A stretch of 14,529 bases of DNA from CAZTVF01 sp964616985 (GTDB lineage Bacteria; Planctomycetota; Phycisphaerae; SM23-33). Below are positions 1 to 6,409 of this stretch, one piece after another. A program made the position numbers and the translations under genes. Under the pieces are notes generated by a model that worked only from the letters and a program-made list of their open reading frames with translations, did no database searches and had not been told where the DNA came from. The DNA lies in NCBI GenBank assembly GCA_964616985.1, contig CAZTVF010000127.1, positions 1-14,529 of the forward strand. The letters are read 5' to 3'. Numbering within the stretch: the stretch's first letter is position 1; every line of letters starts with the position of its first letter.

Positions 1-108
1 CAATCCGCAAGCTCCGTTAGTCGTAGTGCTCTGGTATCAGACATACTCGGCTAGTCTAGCCGCTACGCCAGCCGCGTCAATGGCCTTTTGCGAATGCTCA
101 TCCTCCAT

Positions 109-125
109 CCTCCACTTGGTGGAGG
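109..125. repeat. Short perfect hairpin upstream of the transposase
   Basis: CCTCCAC (109-115) and GTGGAGG (119-125) form a 7-bp perfect inverted repeat around a TTG loop, about 110 bp before the transposase start. It could be a subterminal structure of the insertion sequence or a hairpin limiting read-through transcription. No function can be assigned from sequence alone. Confidence 0.45.
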
Positions 126-234
126 GGTAGGCCGTTCGGCAGTGAGGCCACCCCAAGCAGCCTGCAACGACCATGCTGGCTCCGCCTACGAGCAGCTTTC
201 TTTTTCGCCGCTGGCCGGTAGAATCTTCGACCCT

Positions 235-1302
235 ATGGACCTCAAACCCTGGACGTTCTTTGTCGTAGCCATTGCCGGCTGGATGAACCGCCAACAGCAG
301 CAAGTGATCGATTACTTGCGAACCGAGAACCAGGTGCTCCGCGAGAAGCTGGGCGGAAAGCGGCTTATCCTCAACGAGTCGCAGAAATGTCGCCTGGCGA
401 CGGCGGCGATGAAGCTGGGCAAGGATCTGCTGCGCCAGTGCGGAACGCTGTTCAGCCCAAACACACTCCTCCGCTGGCATAGATGGATGGTGGCCCGCAA
501 ATATGATGGCAGCGGCAAGAGAGGGCCGGCGCCCAAGAAGGCCAACTCCATCCGCAAGCTCGTCCTCGAAATGGCCGAGGCCAACCCATCGTGGGGGTAC
601 GGCCACATCCATGGCGAACTCAAAGGCCTGGGCTACAAAGTTTCGTGGCAAACCGTCCGGCGGGTCATGCTCGATGCCGGCCTATTGCCCGACCCCGACA
701 AGCCCTACAAGAGCACGTGGAACACGTTCATCAAGAGCCACTGGGAAAGTGCCTGCGCTTGCGATTTCTTTTCGGTCGAGGCGTGGGGACTCAAGGGCTT
801 GACCCGTTACCTGGTGTTCTTCGTGATCGAGCTTGCCACCCGGAAGGTCGAGATCGTCGGCATCCATGCTGATCCATGCGAGACGCAGATGATGCAGTGG
901 GCCAGGAATCTCACCGACGCCCAGGATGGCTTCCTCAAGGGCAAGAGGATCCTGATCCACGACCGCGATCCGCTTTACACCAAGAAGTTTTCTCAGACAC
1001 TTCGAGCCGCTGGCGTGCGCGCGTTGAAGCTCCCGAAGATGTCCCCGAACCTGAGCCCATACGCGGAAAGGTTCGTCCTAGCCATCAAATCCGAATGCTT
1101 GGATAAGATGATCCTGTTCGGGGAGAAGAACGTTAGATATGTCGTGTCTTCTTATATCGAGCATTATCTCCGGGAACGCCCGCACAGGGTTCTGGGCCGG
1201 CGGATCATCGAGCCCGAGACTCCGATGCCCAGCGAAGGCGAAGTCCTTTGCCGCGAGCGTCTGGGCGGGCTGCTGAAGACGTACTACCGCAAGGTCGCCT
1301 GA
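235..1302 (+). CDS. DDE integrase-core transposase
   Basis: This 355-residue protein belongs to the integrase-core (rve, retroviral-integrase fold) transposases common as single-ORF elements in Planctomycetota and Acidobacteria. Residues 1-110 form a helical N-terminus ending in a basic ARKYDGSGKRGP segment, residues 110-155 an HTH-like region (WGYGHIHGELKGLGY), and residues 170-320 the catalytic core. The likely catalytic triad is D177 (CACDFF), D243 (IHDRD) and E278 (YAERF), with 34 residues between the last two, as expected for the fold. The C-terminus (ERLGGLLKTYYRKVA) matches the usual family end, so the gene is full length. The frame is open from 88, but the ATG at 235 gives the usual family N-terminus and length. 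Some normally conserved positions look altered: NLSPYAERF where NLNAYAERF is usual, and RPHRVLG where RNHQGLG is usual. Activity is therefore uncertain. I did not find terminal inverted repeats. Confidence 0.88.
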   Translation: MDLKPWTFFVVAIAGWMNRQQQQVIDYLRTENQVLREKLGGKRLILNESQKCRLATAAMKLGKDLLRQCGTLFSPNTLLRWHRWMVARKYDGSGKRGPAPKKANSIRKLVLEMAEANPSWGYGHIHGELKGLGYKVSWQTVRRVMLDAGLLPDPDKPYKSTWNTFIKSHWESACACDFFSVEAWGLKGLTRYLVFFVIELATRKVEIVGIHADPCETQMMQWARNLTDAQDGFLKGKRILIHDRDPLYTKKFSQTLRAAGVRALKLPKMSPNLSPYAERFVLAIKSECLDKMILFGEKNVRYVVSSYIEHYLRERPHRVLGRRIIEPETPMPSEGEVLCRERLGGLLKTYYRKVA

Positions 1303-1563
1303 TCTGGCCATGCAAGCTATCGAGTCCTCTGCTGCAGGCTGCCCCAGCGGTCAGCTTGCCATCCAAAGGTTGGTCTCCCATCTGAACAGCCCCGCGTTGT
1401 GCGCCAAGCTCACCCGGCTTGCGCTCTGGCAATCCGGCCGACCGATCCGGGCTGTCCCCACGCCTCCTTTGCCGCATGCCCACCCCTCTCCGCATCGGAG
1501 ATCTCGGCCCGACTCAAGAATGTAATACCGCGAGAATCCCTGGGGGAATGGCGTGCTCAACGG
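1303..1563. other. Non-coding stretch between transposase and GIY-YIG gene
   Basis: No convincing gene lies here. A 6-bp inverted repeat (CAAGCT near 1313, AGCTTG near 1353) encloses a region with CTGCAG/GGCTG complementarity just after the transposase stop. It may be the 3' non-coding end of the insertion sequence, but the element boundary cannot be fixed because no matching terminal repeat was recognised upstream. Confidence 0.4.
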
Positions 1564-1935
1564 CTATCCGGCAAAGCTGAAGGACGGACCCGCGTAGAAC
1601 AGATGTCCTTCGCATCCGCAGTCGGACGATCCGAATCTTGGGATGATCCGCGGATGCAGGGCAGCGACCTTCCGCGCCAAGCCGCACTCCTGCCGGCGCG
1701 AGCCGGGCACGAGAATCGCCCCCAGCATCGTGGCCTTCGTTGACAGGTAGTCGATGTGCCAACGCAGGGGCTTGTCCCTTCGTCCATGGCGTTCGATCCT
1801 GGCCGCCAGGTTCCGCTGCGCGCTGCCGACGTACAGGTACACGCCGGCGCGGAACGTGAAGGTGCCCAAGGCGCCGACGCGGAGACGCAGTCGTCTGGTC
1901 AGCACGAAGACGGCGATGTACAGGCCCTTGTCCAC
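1564..1935 (-). CDS. GIY-YIG nuclease family protein (DUF123, Uri-type)
   Basis: This 123-residue protein matches the DUF123 branch of the GIY-YIG superfamily, small single-domain putative endonucleases of unknown cellular role. The GIY motif is GLY (4-6) and the YIG motif is YVG (35-37). These are followed by the conserved basic helix RNLAARIERH and by PLRWHIDYL (56-64). The family C-terminal signature is present: Cys84, then PRFGSSDCGCEGHLFY (99-114) with Cys106, Cys108 and His111, a possible metal-binding set. The start is GTG at 1935, chosen because the family begins with a short K/G-L/T-Y stretch; AGGA lies about 12 nt upstream. Length is normal for the family. The gene stands alone between a transposase and a truncated regulator, so context gives no clue to its job. 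Confidence 0.82.
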   Translation of the reverse strand: MDKGLYIAVFVLTRRLRLRVGALGTFTFRAGVYLYVGSAQRNLAARIERHGRRDKPLRWHIDYLSTKATMLGAILVPGSRRQECGLARKVAALHPRIIPRFGSSDCGCEGHLFYAGPSFSFAG

Positions 1936-2042
1936 GCCGGCCTATCCTACTCTGCAACGATCTCCTGACAACCTTCACCCCCGAACCTGGTCAAGCATCA
2001 GACGGACATCCTGGCCTGCTCAAGGCTCTCACGGGCAACATT

Positions 2043-2083
2043 GGGCCAAACCCGACAAGCTGTTTTCGCCCAGTTTTTGGCCC
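2043..2083. repeat. 8-bp inverted repeat
   Basis: GGGCCAAA (2043-2050) and TTTGGCCC (2076-2083) are perfect complements separated by 25 nt. The loop is long for an intrinsic terminator and there is no clean T-run after the stem. It lies just beyond the 3' end of the truncated gntR and upstream of the GIY-YIG gene, and could be a weak terminator or part of the rearrangement scar. Confidence 0.35.
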
Positions 2084-2086
2084 CAG

Positions 2087-2108
2087 GTGCAACTAAAGTG
2101 CAACTAAA
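2087..2108. repeat. Perfect tandem duplication of an 11-mer
   Basis: GTGCAACTAAA occurs twice in a row (2087-2097 and 2098-2108), followed by a third GTGCA at 2112-2116. The read-through frame of the truncated gntR ends inside this repeat (its TAG is the complement of 2093-2095). Confidence 0.85.
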
Positions 2109-2117
2109 ATCGTGCAC

Positions 2118-2144
2118 ATCCTGGTCATCCTGGTTATCCTGGTG
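2118..2144. repeat. Three tandem 9-bp units ATCCTGGTN
   Basis: ATCCTGGTC, ATCCTGGTT and ATCCTGGTG lie head to tail. They encode the TRITRMTRM stretch at the C-terminus of the read-through gntR frame, so that part of the frame is repeat sequence rather than protein-derived. Short ATCCTG-type intergenic repeats of this kind are, to my knowledge, seen in various environmental bacteria; their role here is unknown. Confidence 0.85.
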
Positions 2145-2205
2145 AAGAGAAGAGTTTGGCCTAACGGACAGTCAATTCCGTAACTTACGAAAAAGCATGG
2201 ACTTC

Positions 2206-2247
2206 GGGCGGTCGAGCATATTGGGCTCATAACCCGGAGGTCGTGGG
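2206..2247 (+). pseudogene. Internal fragment of a tRNA-Met(CAU)-like gene
   Basis: The plus strand carries a D-loop end (GGTC), a D-stem 3' strand GAGC (2214-2217), and a complete anticodon arm. The 5' stem TTGGG is at 2221-2225, the loop CTCATAA at 2226-2232 with anticodon CAT at 2228-2230, and the 3' stem CCCGG at 2233-2237. The variable loop AGGTC (2238-2242) follows, with the start of a T-stem (GTGGG). Neither the 5' acceptor/D half nor the T-loop/3' acceptor is present on either side, so this is an internal remnant. Three stacked G:C pairs below the loop resemble initiator tRNA, whereas GAGC in the D-stem 3' strand is more like elongator tRNA-Met; I cannot decide between them. The right edge is exactly where the gntR homology stops. 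Confidence 0.72.
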
Positions 2248-2631
2248 CGTTGCCGACGTAGAGGTGGGGAACGTGCCCCGCCGTTTCCAGTGCGGCCTTC
2301 ACGTTGCCCGCGACGCTCCGCCAGTGCGGACCGATCCGCGGATCGAACAGGTCCAACTCCGAGAGAATGCCGATGCGCCGGCGATTGGCCTGCTCGGCCA
2401 CGAACACGCCGTTGCCGTTGCGTCGAACCACGATCCCGCCCTGCTCCAACAGGGCCAGCGCCATGCCGACGGTGTTTATGCTGACGTCGTAGCGGCGGCA
2501 CAGCTCGTGCATGCCGGGCAATCTCTCGCCCGGCGTGAGACCGACGATCTCGGTCCGGAGCATTCCCGCCACCTGTCCGGCGAGCGAGGATCGCTCGATC
2601 TTTCGAGCAGGGTTCTCTTGCATGCGCTCAC

Positions 2632-2650
2632 CTTATCAGAAGCTGATAAG
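2632..2650 (-). promoter_or_regulatory. Palindromic operator candidate in front of gntR
   Basis: CTTATCAG (2632-2639) and CTGATAAG (2643-2650) form a perfect 8-bp inverted repeat with a 3-nt centre, ending 8 nt before the gntR start. On the minus strand it directly follows TTGACG (complement of 2653-2658), a good -35 box. Its distal arm contains GATAAG, a weak -10 at 15-nt spacing. GntR proteins bind such palindromes, and the position fits autoregulation by promoter occlusion. The operator call rests on symmetry and position only. Confidence 0.6.
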
Positions 2651-2654
2651 CACG

Positions 2655-2741
2655 TCAACTGTCCTTGGTGTCGTTCCAGGCGCGGGTGTCCAGCAGTCGC
2701 TTGCCCGGCGCCGACGCGTGCCGCGGCCAGCGCAGGTGCGG
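2655..2741 (-). other. In-frame coding-like extension after the DUF6259 amber stop
   Basis: Directly after the TAG (2742-2744) the same frame stays open for 28 codons to a TGA at 2655-2657, reading PHLRWPRHASAP then GKRLLDTRAWNDTKDS. By hand count 26 of the 28 codons end in G or C, matching the bias of the neighbouring genes. This suggests former coding sequence: a DUF6259 C-terminus cut by a CAG-to-TAG type change, or the tail of a deleted gene joined in frame. Translation of it is unproven. Confidence 0.5.
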
Positions 2742-4826
2742 CTATCGCTCCAGCACCACCACGGCCGATTCGGGGCCGATCAAGATCGGCCCGACCACCG
2801 GCCGCTCGTCGGGGTGGTCGGGGCTGACGATGACACACGGGCCCGATGGGCCGCCCTCGAACTCCACGGCCGCGAGGATCTCGCTTCGGGCGTCGTCGTT
2901 GACGATGACGATGGCCCGCTTGCCGTCGGCCGTGCGGAAGACGGAGTACGGGCCGTGGTCCTTGCCGCCGACGGTGACCTTGGCGTGCTGGGTGTCGCGG
3001 AACTCGCCGTCCCACAGGTAGGCGCTATAGCGGCGACGGAGGGCGTCGACCTTCTTGCCGTGTTCCATCGTCAGCGGATAGTCGTCGAGCCGGCCCTTGA
3101 AGTTCAGCGGCTCGTAGCTGATGACGTAGCGACACAGCAGGCACTGGTTGATCATGCCGCGGTCGTTGTAGCCGGTGACGGCGACCATGAGGTTCTGAAA
3201 CGGGTCGACGTACCGCGGCAGCGGCACGTGTCCGCAGCCGATGCGGAAGTACGACAGGCTGTAGTGGCGATACTGCATGTCCCAGCAGGCCTCGCCGGCG
3301 AAGAAGAAGTCCGGCGCCTCGCGCCTGGCGATCTCGTGGAAGCCGCGTTCCAGCAGCGGATCGCCCGCAAAGACGTGGGCGGGCACGCGGTGGCCGTGGC
3401 CGCCGTGGAAGCAGTACCGCGCGCCGCCGTGGTGCTGGCACTCATCGTACAGCATGCCGGCGGCCCCCAGGGCGATCAGCTTGCGGAACTCGCGGTTGGC
3501 GATCTCGCGCCAGGCGGGGGAATTCTGGCACATCGGGATTAGCCGCCGCGTGTTGATGTCGGCCAGTTGCGTGGCGGTCTGGTACTGGTAGCCGCCGTAG
3601 ACGTGGTAATCGCCGTACGGGTCGGTGCAGGCGTAGTTGACCAGCTCGCGGCGGAACCACTCCTGGCTGCGGTCGGCCCAGGTGAACTTGCTGAACAGGA
3701 TGAGCTTCACGCCCAGGGCCTGGATGGCCGCGATGGCGTCGCGCAGCTCCTGCCACGTGCCCAGCCGCGGGTCGTGGTCGTGCGAGGGGTTGCCGCGGTC
3801 CTGCCCGCCGTCGTTCCAGCCGACGAGCTGGATGGCCGCCACGCCGTGCTTCGCGCAGTCGCGGCCGTACTGCACCAGGTCGCTGTAGCGACAGCGAAGC
3901 TCATCCTCGGGCGAGTTGATGTGGATCTGCTGCCACGAGTGGACTTTCGCGGCCCAGTCGGGGCAGGCGGGCCGGCGGAACCAGGTGGCCCGCCACCGCT
4001 TGTAGCAGTCGGCGCCCTTGTGCCACGTGCCGGCGTAGGGGGTGAGCTGGATGGGCGAAAGCGAGGCCGTCTCGCCGGCGGCCGCGAACGGGAAATGCAC
4101 CACGTTGAATTCGATGCGGACGTCCTGGTCGCCCAGTCTTTCGCCCTCCGGCACGCGGCTGGTGAACGAGTTGTCGTAGCCGGGCTTGAGTTCGAATACG
4201 AACTGCACCATCTCGGCCAGGCTGGTGTCGTGGCAGCCGACGTACAGGCCTTCCTTCGGCGCCGTCACCAGCGCGAACGGGGCCTCGGGCGTGGCCGAGA
4301 TCTGGATGGGATAGTCGGTGCCGTAGTAGCCGCGATGGTTGGAGAACGTGGGCGACAGCGCGTGGCGGGCCATGCCGCCGTAGCCGATGTGCTGATGCTC
4401 CAGGCCCTCGGCGCCCTCGGGCCGCGAAAGGTCGCCGATGCATGGGTAGCAGACGGTCTCCACCACGTGGGGCGAGCGGTTCTCGAGCGTACACTCGAAC
4501 GTCAGCCCCGCCTCGCTCAGCGTCACGCGGGCGGTGAAGGCGATGTCGTGCTCGCCGCCGAACTCGCTGCGGAGGTTCTTCCAGACCAGCGTGACCGACC
4601 GGCTGTCGGGGCCGACTTGGAGGGCGGCCAGCTTCTGCCGCTGGCCCAGCACGGGGTTGTTGCGCCTTCCCGGCAGCGGCACGAGCATGCGCAGAGACAT
4701 CGCGTGCTCCGGCCGCCGCTGCACCGCCCAGCCGGTGGCCTTGTTCTGCAACCGCAGCAGCGCCCCGGTCGCGCCATCGAACTCCGCCCGGATCGCCTCG
4801 TCTTCCAGAATGACGTTCTTTGACAT
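2742..4826 (-). CDS. DUF6259 protein, putative TIM-barrel glycoside hydrolase
   Basis: This 694-residue protein resembles the DUF6259 family of glycosidase-like proteins found mainly in PVC-group bacteria; the substrate is unknown. Residues 1-285 form a beta-rich N-terminal domain of the kind that precedes GH barrels (VILEDEAIRAEFDGATGALL). Residues 290-610 look like a TIM barrel with strongly conserved blocks: VGWNDGGQDRGNPSHDHDPRLG (from 335), LILFSKFTWADR (375-386), GMLYDECQHHGGARYCF (457-473), FFFAGEACWDMQYRHYSLSYF (507-527) and YEPLNFKGRLDD (571-582). Candidate catalytic acids are D461/E462 and E512. Residues 610-694 are a C-terminal beta domain. There is no signal peptide. The ATG at 4826 is preferred because GAAGGAG lies upstream of it; an upstream TTG at 4850 is in frame but overlaps the sulfatase stop. 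It is the last gene of the operon, 20 nt after the sulfatase. The frame continues for 28 coding-like codons beyond the TAG. Confidence 0.85.
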   Translation of the reverse strand: MSKNVILEDEAIRAEFDGATGALLRLQNKATGWAVQRRPEHAMSLRMLVPLPGRRNNPVLGQRQKLAALQVGPDSRSVTLVWKNLRSEFGGEHDIAFTARVTLSEAGLTFECTLENRSPHVVETVCYPCIGDLSRPEGAEGLEHQHIGYGGMARHALSPTFSNHRGYYGTDYPIQISATPEAPFALVTAPKEGLYVGCHDTSLAEMVQFVFELKPGYDNSFTSRVPEGERLGDQDVRIEFNVVHFPFAAAGETASLSPIQLTPYAGTWHKGADCYKRWRATWFRRPACPDWAAKVHSWQQIHINSPEDELRCRYSDLVQYGRDCAKHGVAAIQLVGWNDGGQDRGNPSHDHDPRLGTWQELRDAIAAIQALGVKLILFSKFTWADRSQEWFRRELVNYACTDPYGDYHVYGGYQYQTATQLADINTRRLIPMCQNSPAWREIANREFRKLIALGAAGMLYDECQHHGGARYCFHGGHGHRVPAHVFAGDPLLERGFHEIARREAPDFFFAGEACWDMQYRHYSLSYFRIGCGHVPLPRYVDPFQNLMVAVTGYNDRGMINQCLLCRYVISYEPLNFKGRLDDYPLTMEHGKKVDALRRRYSAYLWDGEFRDTQHAKVTVGGKDHGPYSVFRTADGKRAIVIVNDDARSEILAAVEFEGGPSGPCVIVSPDHPDERPVVGPILIGPESAVVVLER

Positions 4827-4846
4827 GGCCTCACATTCTCCTTCGT

Positions 4847-6409
4847 TCAATAGTCATCCAGCCGCGATGGGTCCACGCCGGGCATGGTATCGAGCTTCCA
4901 GATGTCGACCGGGCTGTCGTTGGCCTGGCGCGGGCCGGGGGTGCTGCGGCCGTCGTCCACAAGCCTCTTGAGCAGGGCGACCATCTTCTTCAGTTGCTCC
5001 GGGTAGCGGGCCTGGAGATTCGTCGTCTCGCCCGGATCGTCCCGCAGGTTGTAGAGCTGCACCAGCGGCAGGCCTTCGCCGGCCGCCTGGGCGTCGTTCT
5101 TCGTCCAGCCGCCCGAGCCCGGGCAGAGCACCAGCTTCCAGTGGCGGTCGCGGATGGCGAACTTGCCCTCGATCGAATGATGCACCAGGTGGTCGCGAAC
5201 GGCGACGGCCGGGTCGCGGAAGACCGGCAGCAGGCTGACGCTGTCCTCGCCGGCGTTTTCGGGCAGGGGCTCGCCGACGATGTCGGCGCAGGTCGCCATC
5301 AGGTCGGCCAGGCAAACGAGCTGGTCGCAGGCGGCGCCCGGCTGGATCACGCCCGGCCAGCGGGCCAGGCACGGGATGCGGTGCCCGCCGTCCCACGCGT
5401 CGGACTTGTAGCCGCGGAACGCCCCGCTGGGGCGGTGGCCCTGCGCTTCCATTTGCTTCGCGCCGATGTAGTGCGCGCAGCCGTTGTCGCTGGCAAAGAT
5501 CACCAGCGTGTTGTCGGCCAGGCCGTGCCGCTCGAGCGACGCCAGCACGCGGCCTAGCACGTCATCGGTCTCCATCACCAGGTCGGCGTAGAGGTTGTTC
5601 AGGCCGCTGCGTCCGATCCAGGGCTTGTTGACCGACAGCGGCGTGTGCGGCGAGGTCATGGGCAGGTACAGGAAGAACGGCTCGCCGGCGGCGGCGCGGC
5701 GGGCGATGTACTGGTCGGCCTTCTTCGCCCACGTGGGCAGGAGTTGCTCGAAGTGCCAGTACGGCATGGCCGGGCCGCCGATGCTGGCCAAGTTGTCCCC
5801 CAGCAGCCGCGCCGGCAGGAACTCCGAGGGCGTGCCGACAGTGCGGTCGTTTTCGATGAAGCAGTACGGCGGCCAGTTCGGAATATCCACGCCGAAGTAG
5901 TAGTCGAAGCCGCGAGTGGTGGGCCCGCCGGTGGTCGGGCGGCAGAACGCCTCGCGCCAACGCGCCCGCTGGCGGTCGGTGGCCTCCATCTCGGCCTCGG
6001 GGTCGTTGCGGATGGGGCCGTAGTTGGTCCGCGGGTAGAAGTCGGCCTCGTCGGCCTCGAAGGCCCAGCCCTGGCCCAGGTGCCACTTGCCGATGCAGGA
6101 GGTGTGATAGCCGTGCTGCCTCAGGAAGCCCGGCACCGTCAGGCGGTCGGCCGCGATGAGCGGCCGGCCGTAGAGGCCGACGATCCCCTTCTGCAGCGTC
6201 GAGCGCCAGTTGTAGCGGCCGGTCAGCACGCTGTAGCGCGACGGCGAGCAGACGGCCGAGGTCGAGTGGGCATCGGTGAACGTGACGCCCTCGCCGGCCA
6301 GGCGGTCGATGTTGGGCGTCTGGATCCGGCCGGAGGGGTTCAGGCAAGACGCGTCGCCGTAGCCCATGTCGTCGACCAGGAAGTAGACGACGTTCGGCCT
6401 GGGGTTCAT
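4847..6409 (-). CDS. Type I (formylglycine) sulfatase
   Basis: This 520-residue arylsulfatase-family enzyme hydrolyses sulfate esters, probably on a glycan given its neighbours. The formylglycine signature CSPSRYSVLTGR starts at Cys54, the residue converted to formylglycine by a separate maturation enzyme not encoded here. Metal ligands D13/D14 (LVDDMGYGD) and D308/N309 (FASDNG) are present, with active-site K108/H110 (GKWHLG), H255 (SPHTP) and K335. The C-terminal subdomain carries the usual LYNLRDDPGETTNL (452-465). The start is ATG at 6409: it overlaps the upstream stop as ATGA and matches the family N-terminus. Residues encoded further upstream are an out-of-phase read of the esterase gene. 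There is no signal peptide: the protein begins MNPRPNVVYFLVDD, which is already the first core strand. That is unusual, since most sulfatases of this family are exported. Confidence 0.95.
   Translation of the reverse strand: MNPRPNVVYFLVDDMGYGDASCLNPSGRIQTPNIDRLAGEGVTFTDAHSTSAVCSPSRYSVLTGRYNWRSTLQKGIVGLYGRPLIAADRLTVPGFLRQHGYHTSCIGKWHLGQGWAFEADEADFYPRTNYGPIRNDPEAEMEATDRQRARWREAFCRPTTGGPTTRGFDYYFGVDIPNWPPYCFIENDRTVGTPSEFLPARLLGDNLASIGGPAMPYWHFEQLLPTWAKKADQYIARRAAAGEPFFLYLPMTSPHTPLSVNKPWIGRSGLNNLYADLVMETDDVLGRVLASLERHGLADNTLVIFASDNGCAHYIGAKQMEAQGHRPSGAFRGYKSDAWDGGHRIPCLARWPGVIQPGAACDQLVCLADLMATCADIVGEPLPENAGEDSVSLLPVFRDPAVAVRDHLVHHSIEGKFAIRDRHWKLVLCPGSGGWTKNDAQAAGEGLPLVQLYNLRDDPGETTNLQARYPEQLKKMVALLKRLVDDGRSTPGPRQANDSPVDIWKLDTMPGVDPSRLDDY

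Larger units (their letters stand above)
2093..2623 (-). pseudogene. Truncated GntR-family regulator, sensor domain lost
   Basis: Residues 11-78 are a clear GntR winged helix-turn-helix (SLAGQVAGMLRTEI, LPGMHELCRRYDVSINTV, ALALLEQGGIVVRRNGNGVFV). Residues 83-126 begin a LacI-type periplasmic-binding-protein sensor (IGILSELDLFDPRIGPHW, LYVGNA). After about residue 128 the sequence is foreign: it is the antisense of a tRNA-Met fragment, then unrelated sequence, then tandem repeats. Intact relatives with this architecture have a sensor domain of roughly 250 residues, so about 200 or more residues are missing. Only 2245-2623 is authentic gntR. The start is ATG at 2623 with AAGGTGAG upstream. The DNA-binding domain and its palindromic operator survive, so a constitutive repressor fragment is conceivable, although dimerisation would probably be lost. 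Confidence 0.85.

Noticed and set aside
88..234. A longer transposase N-terminus starting at 88
   Set aside because: The extra 49 residues do not resemble the family, include the hairpin at 109-125, and the ATG at 235 gives the normal length.
2118..2144. A CRISPR-like array
   Set aside because: The units are 9 bp and contiguous without spacers, and no cas gene is present.
2200..2275. A complete tRNA-Met gene
   Set aside because: Only the D-stem 3' strand, anticodon arm and variable loop are present; there is no T-loop and neither acceptor strand.
3567..4823. A 418-codon open frame on the plus strand
   Set aside because: It is antisense to the DUF6259 gene, whose family motifs are clear; the plus-strand translation is low-complexity V/A/G/L/R sequence.
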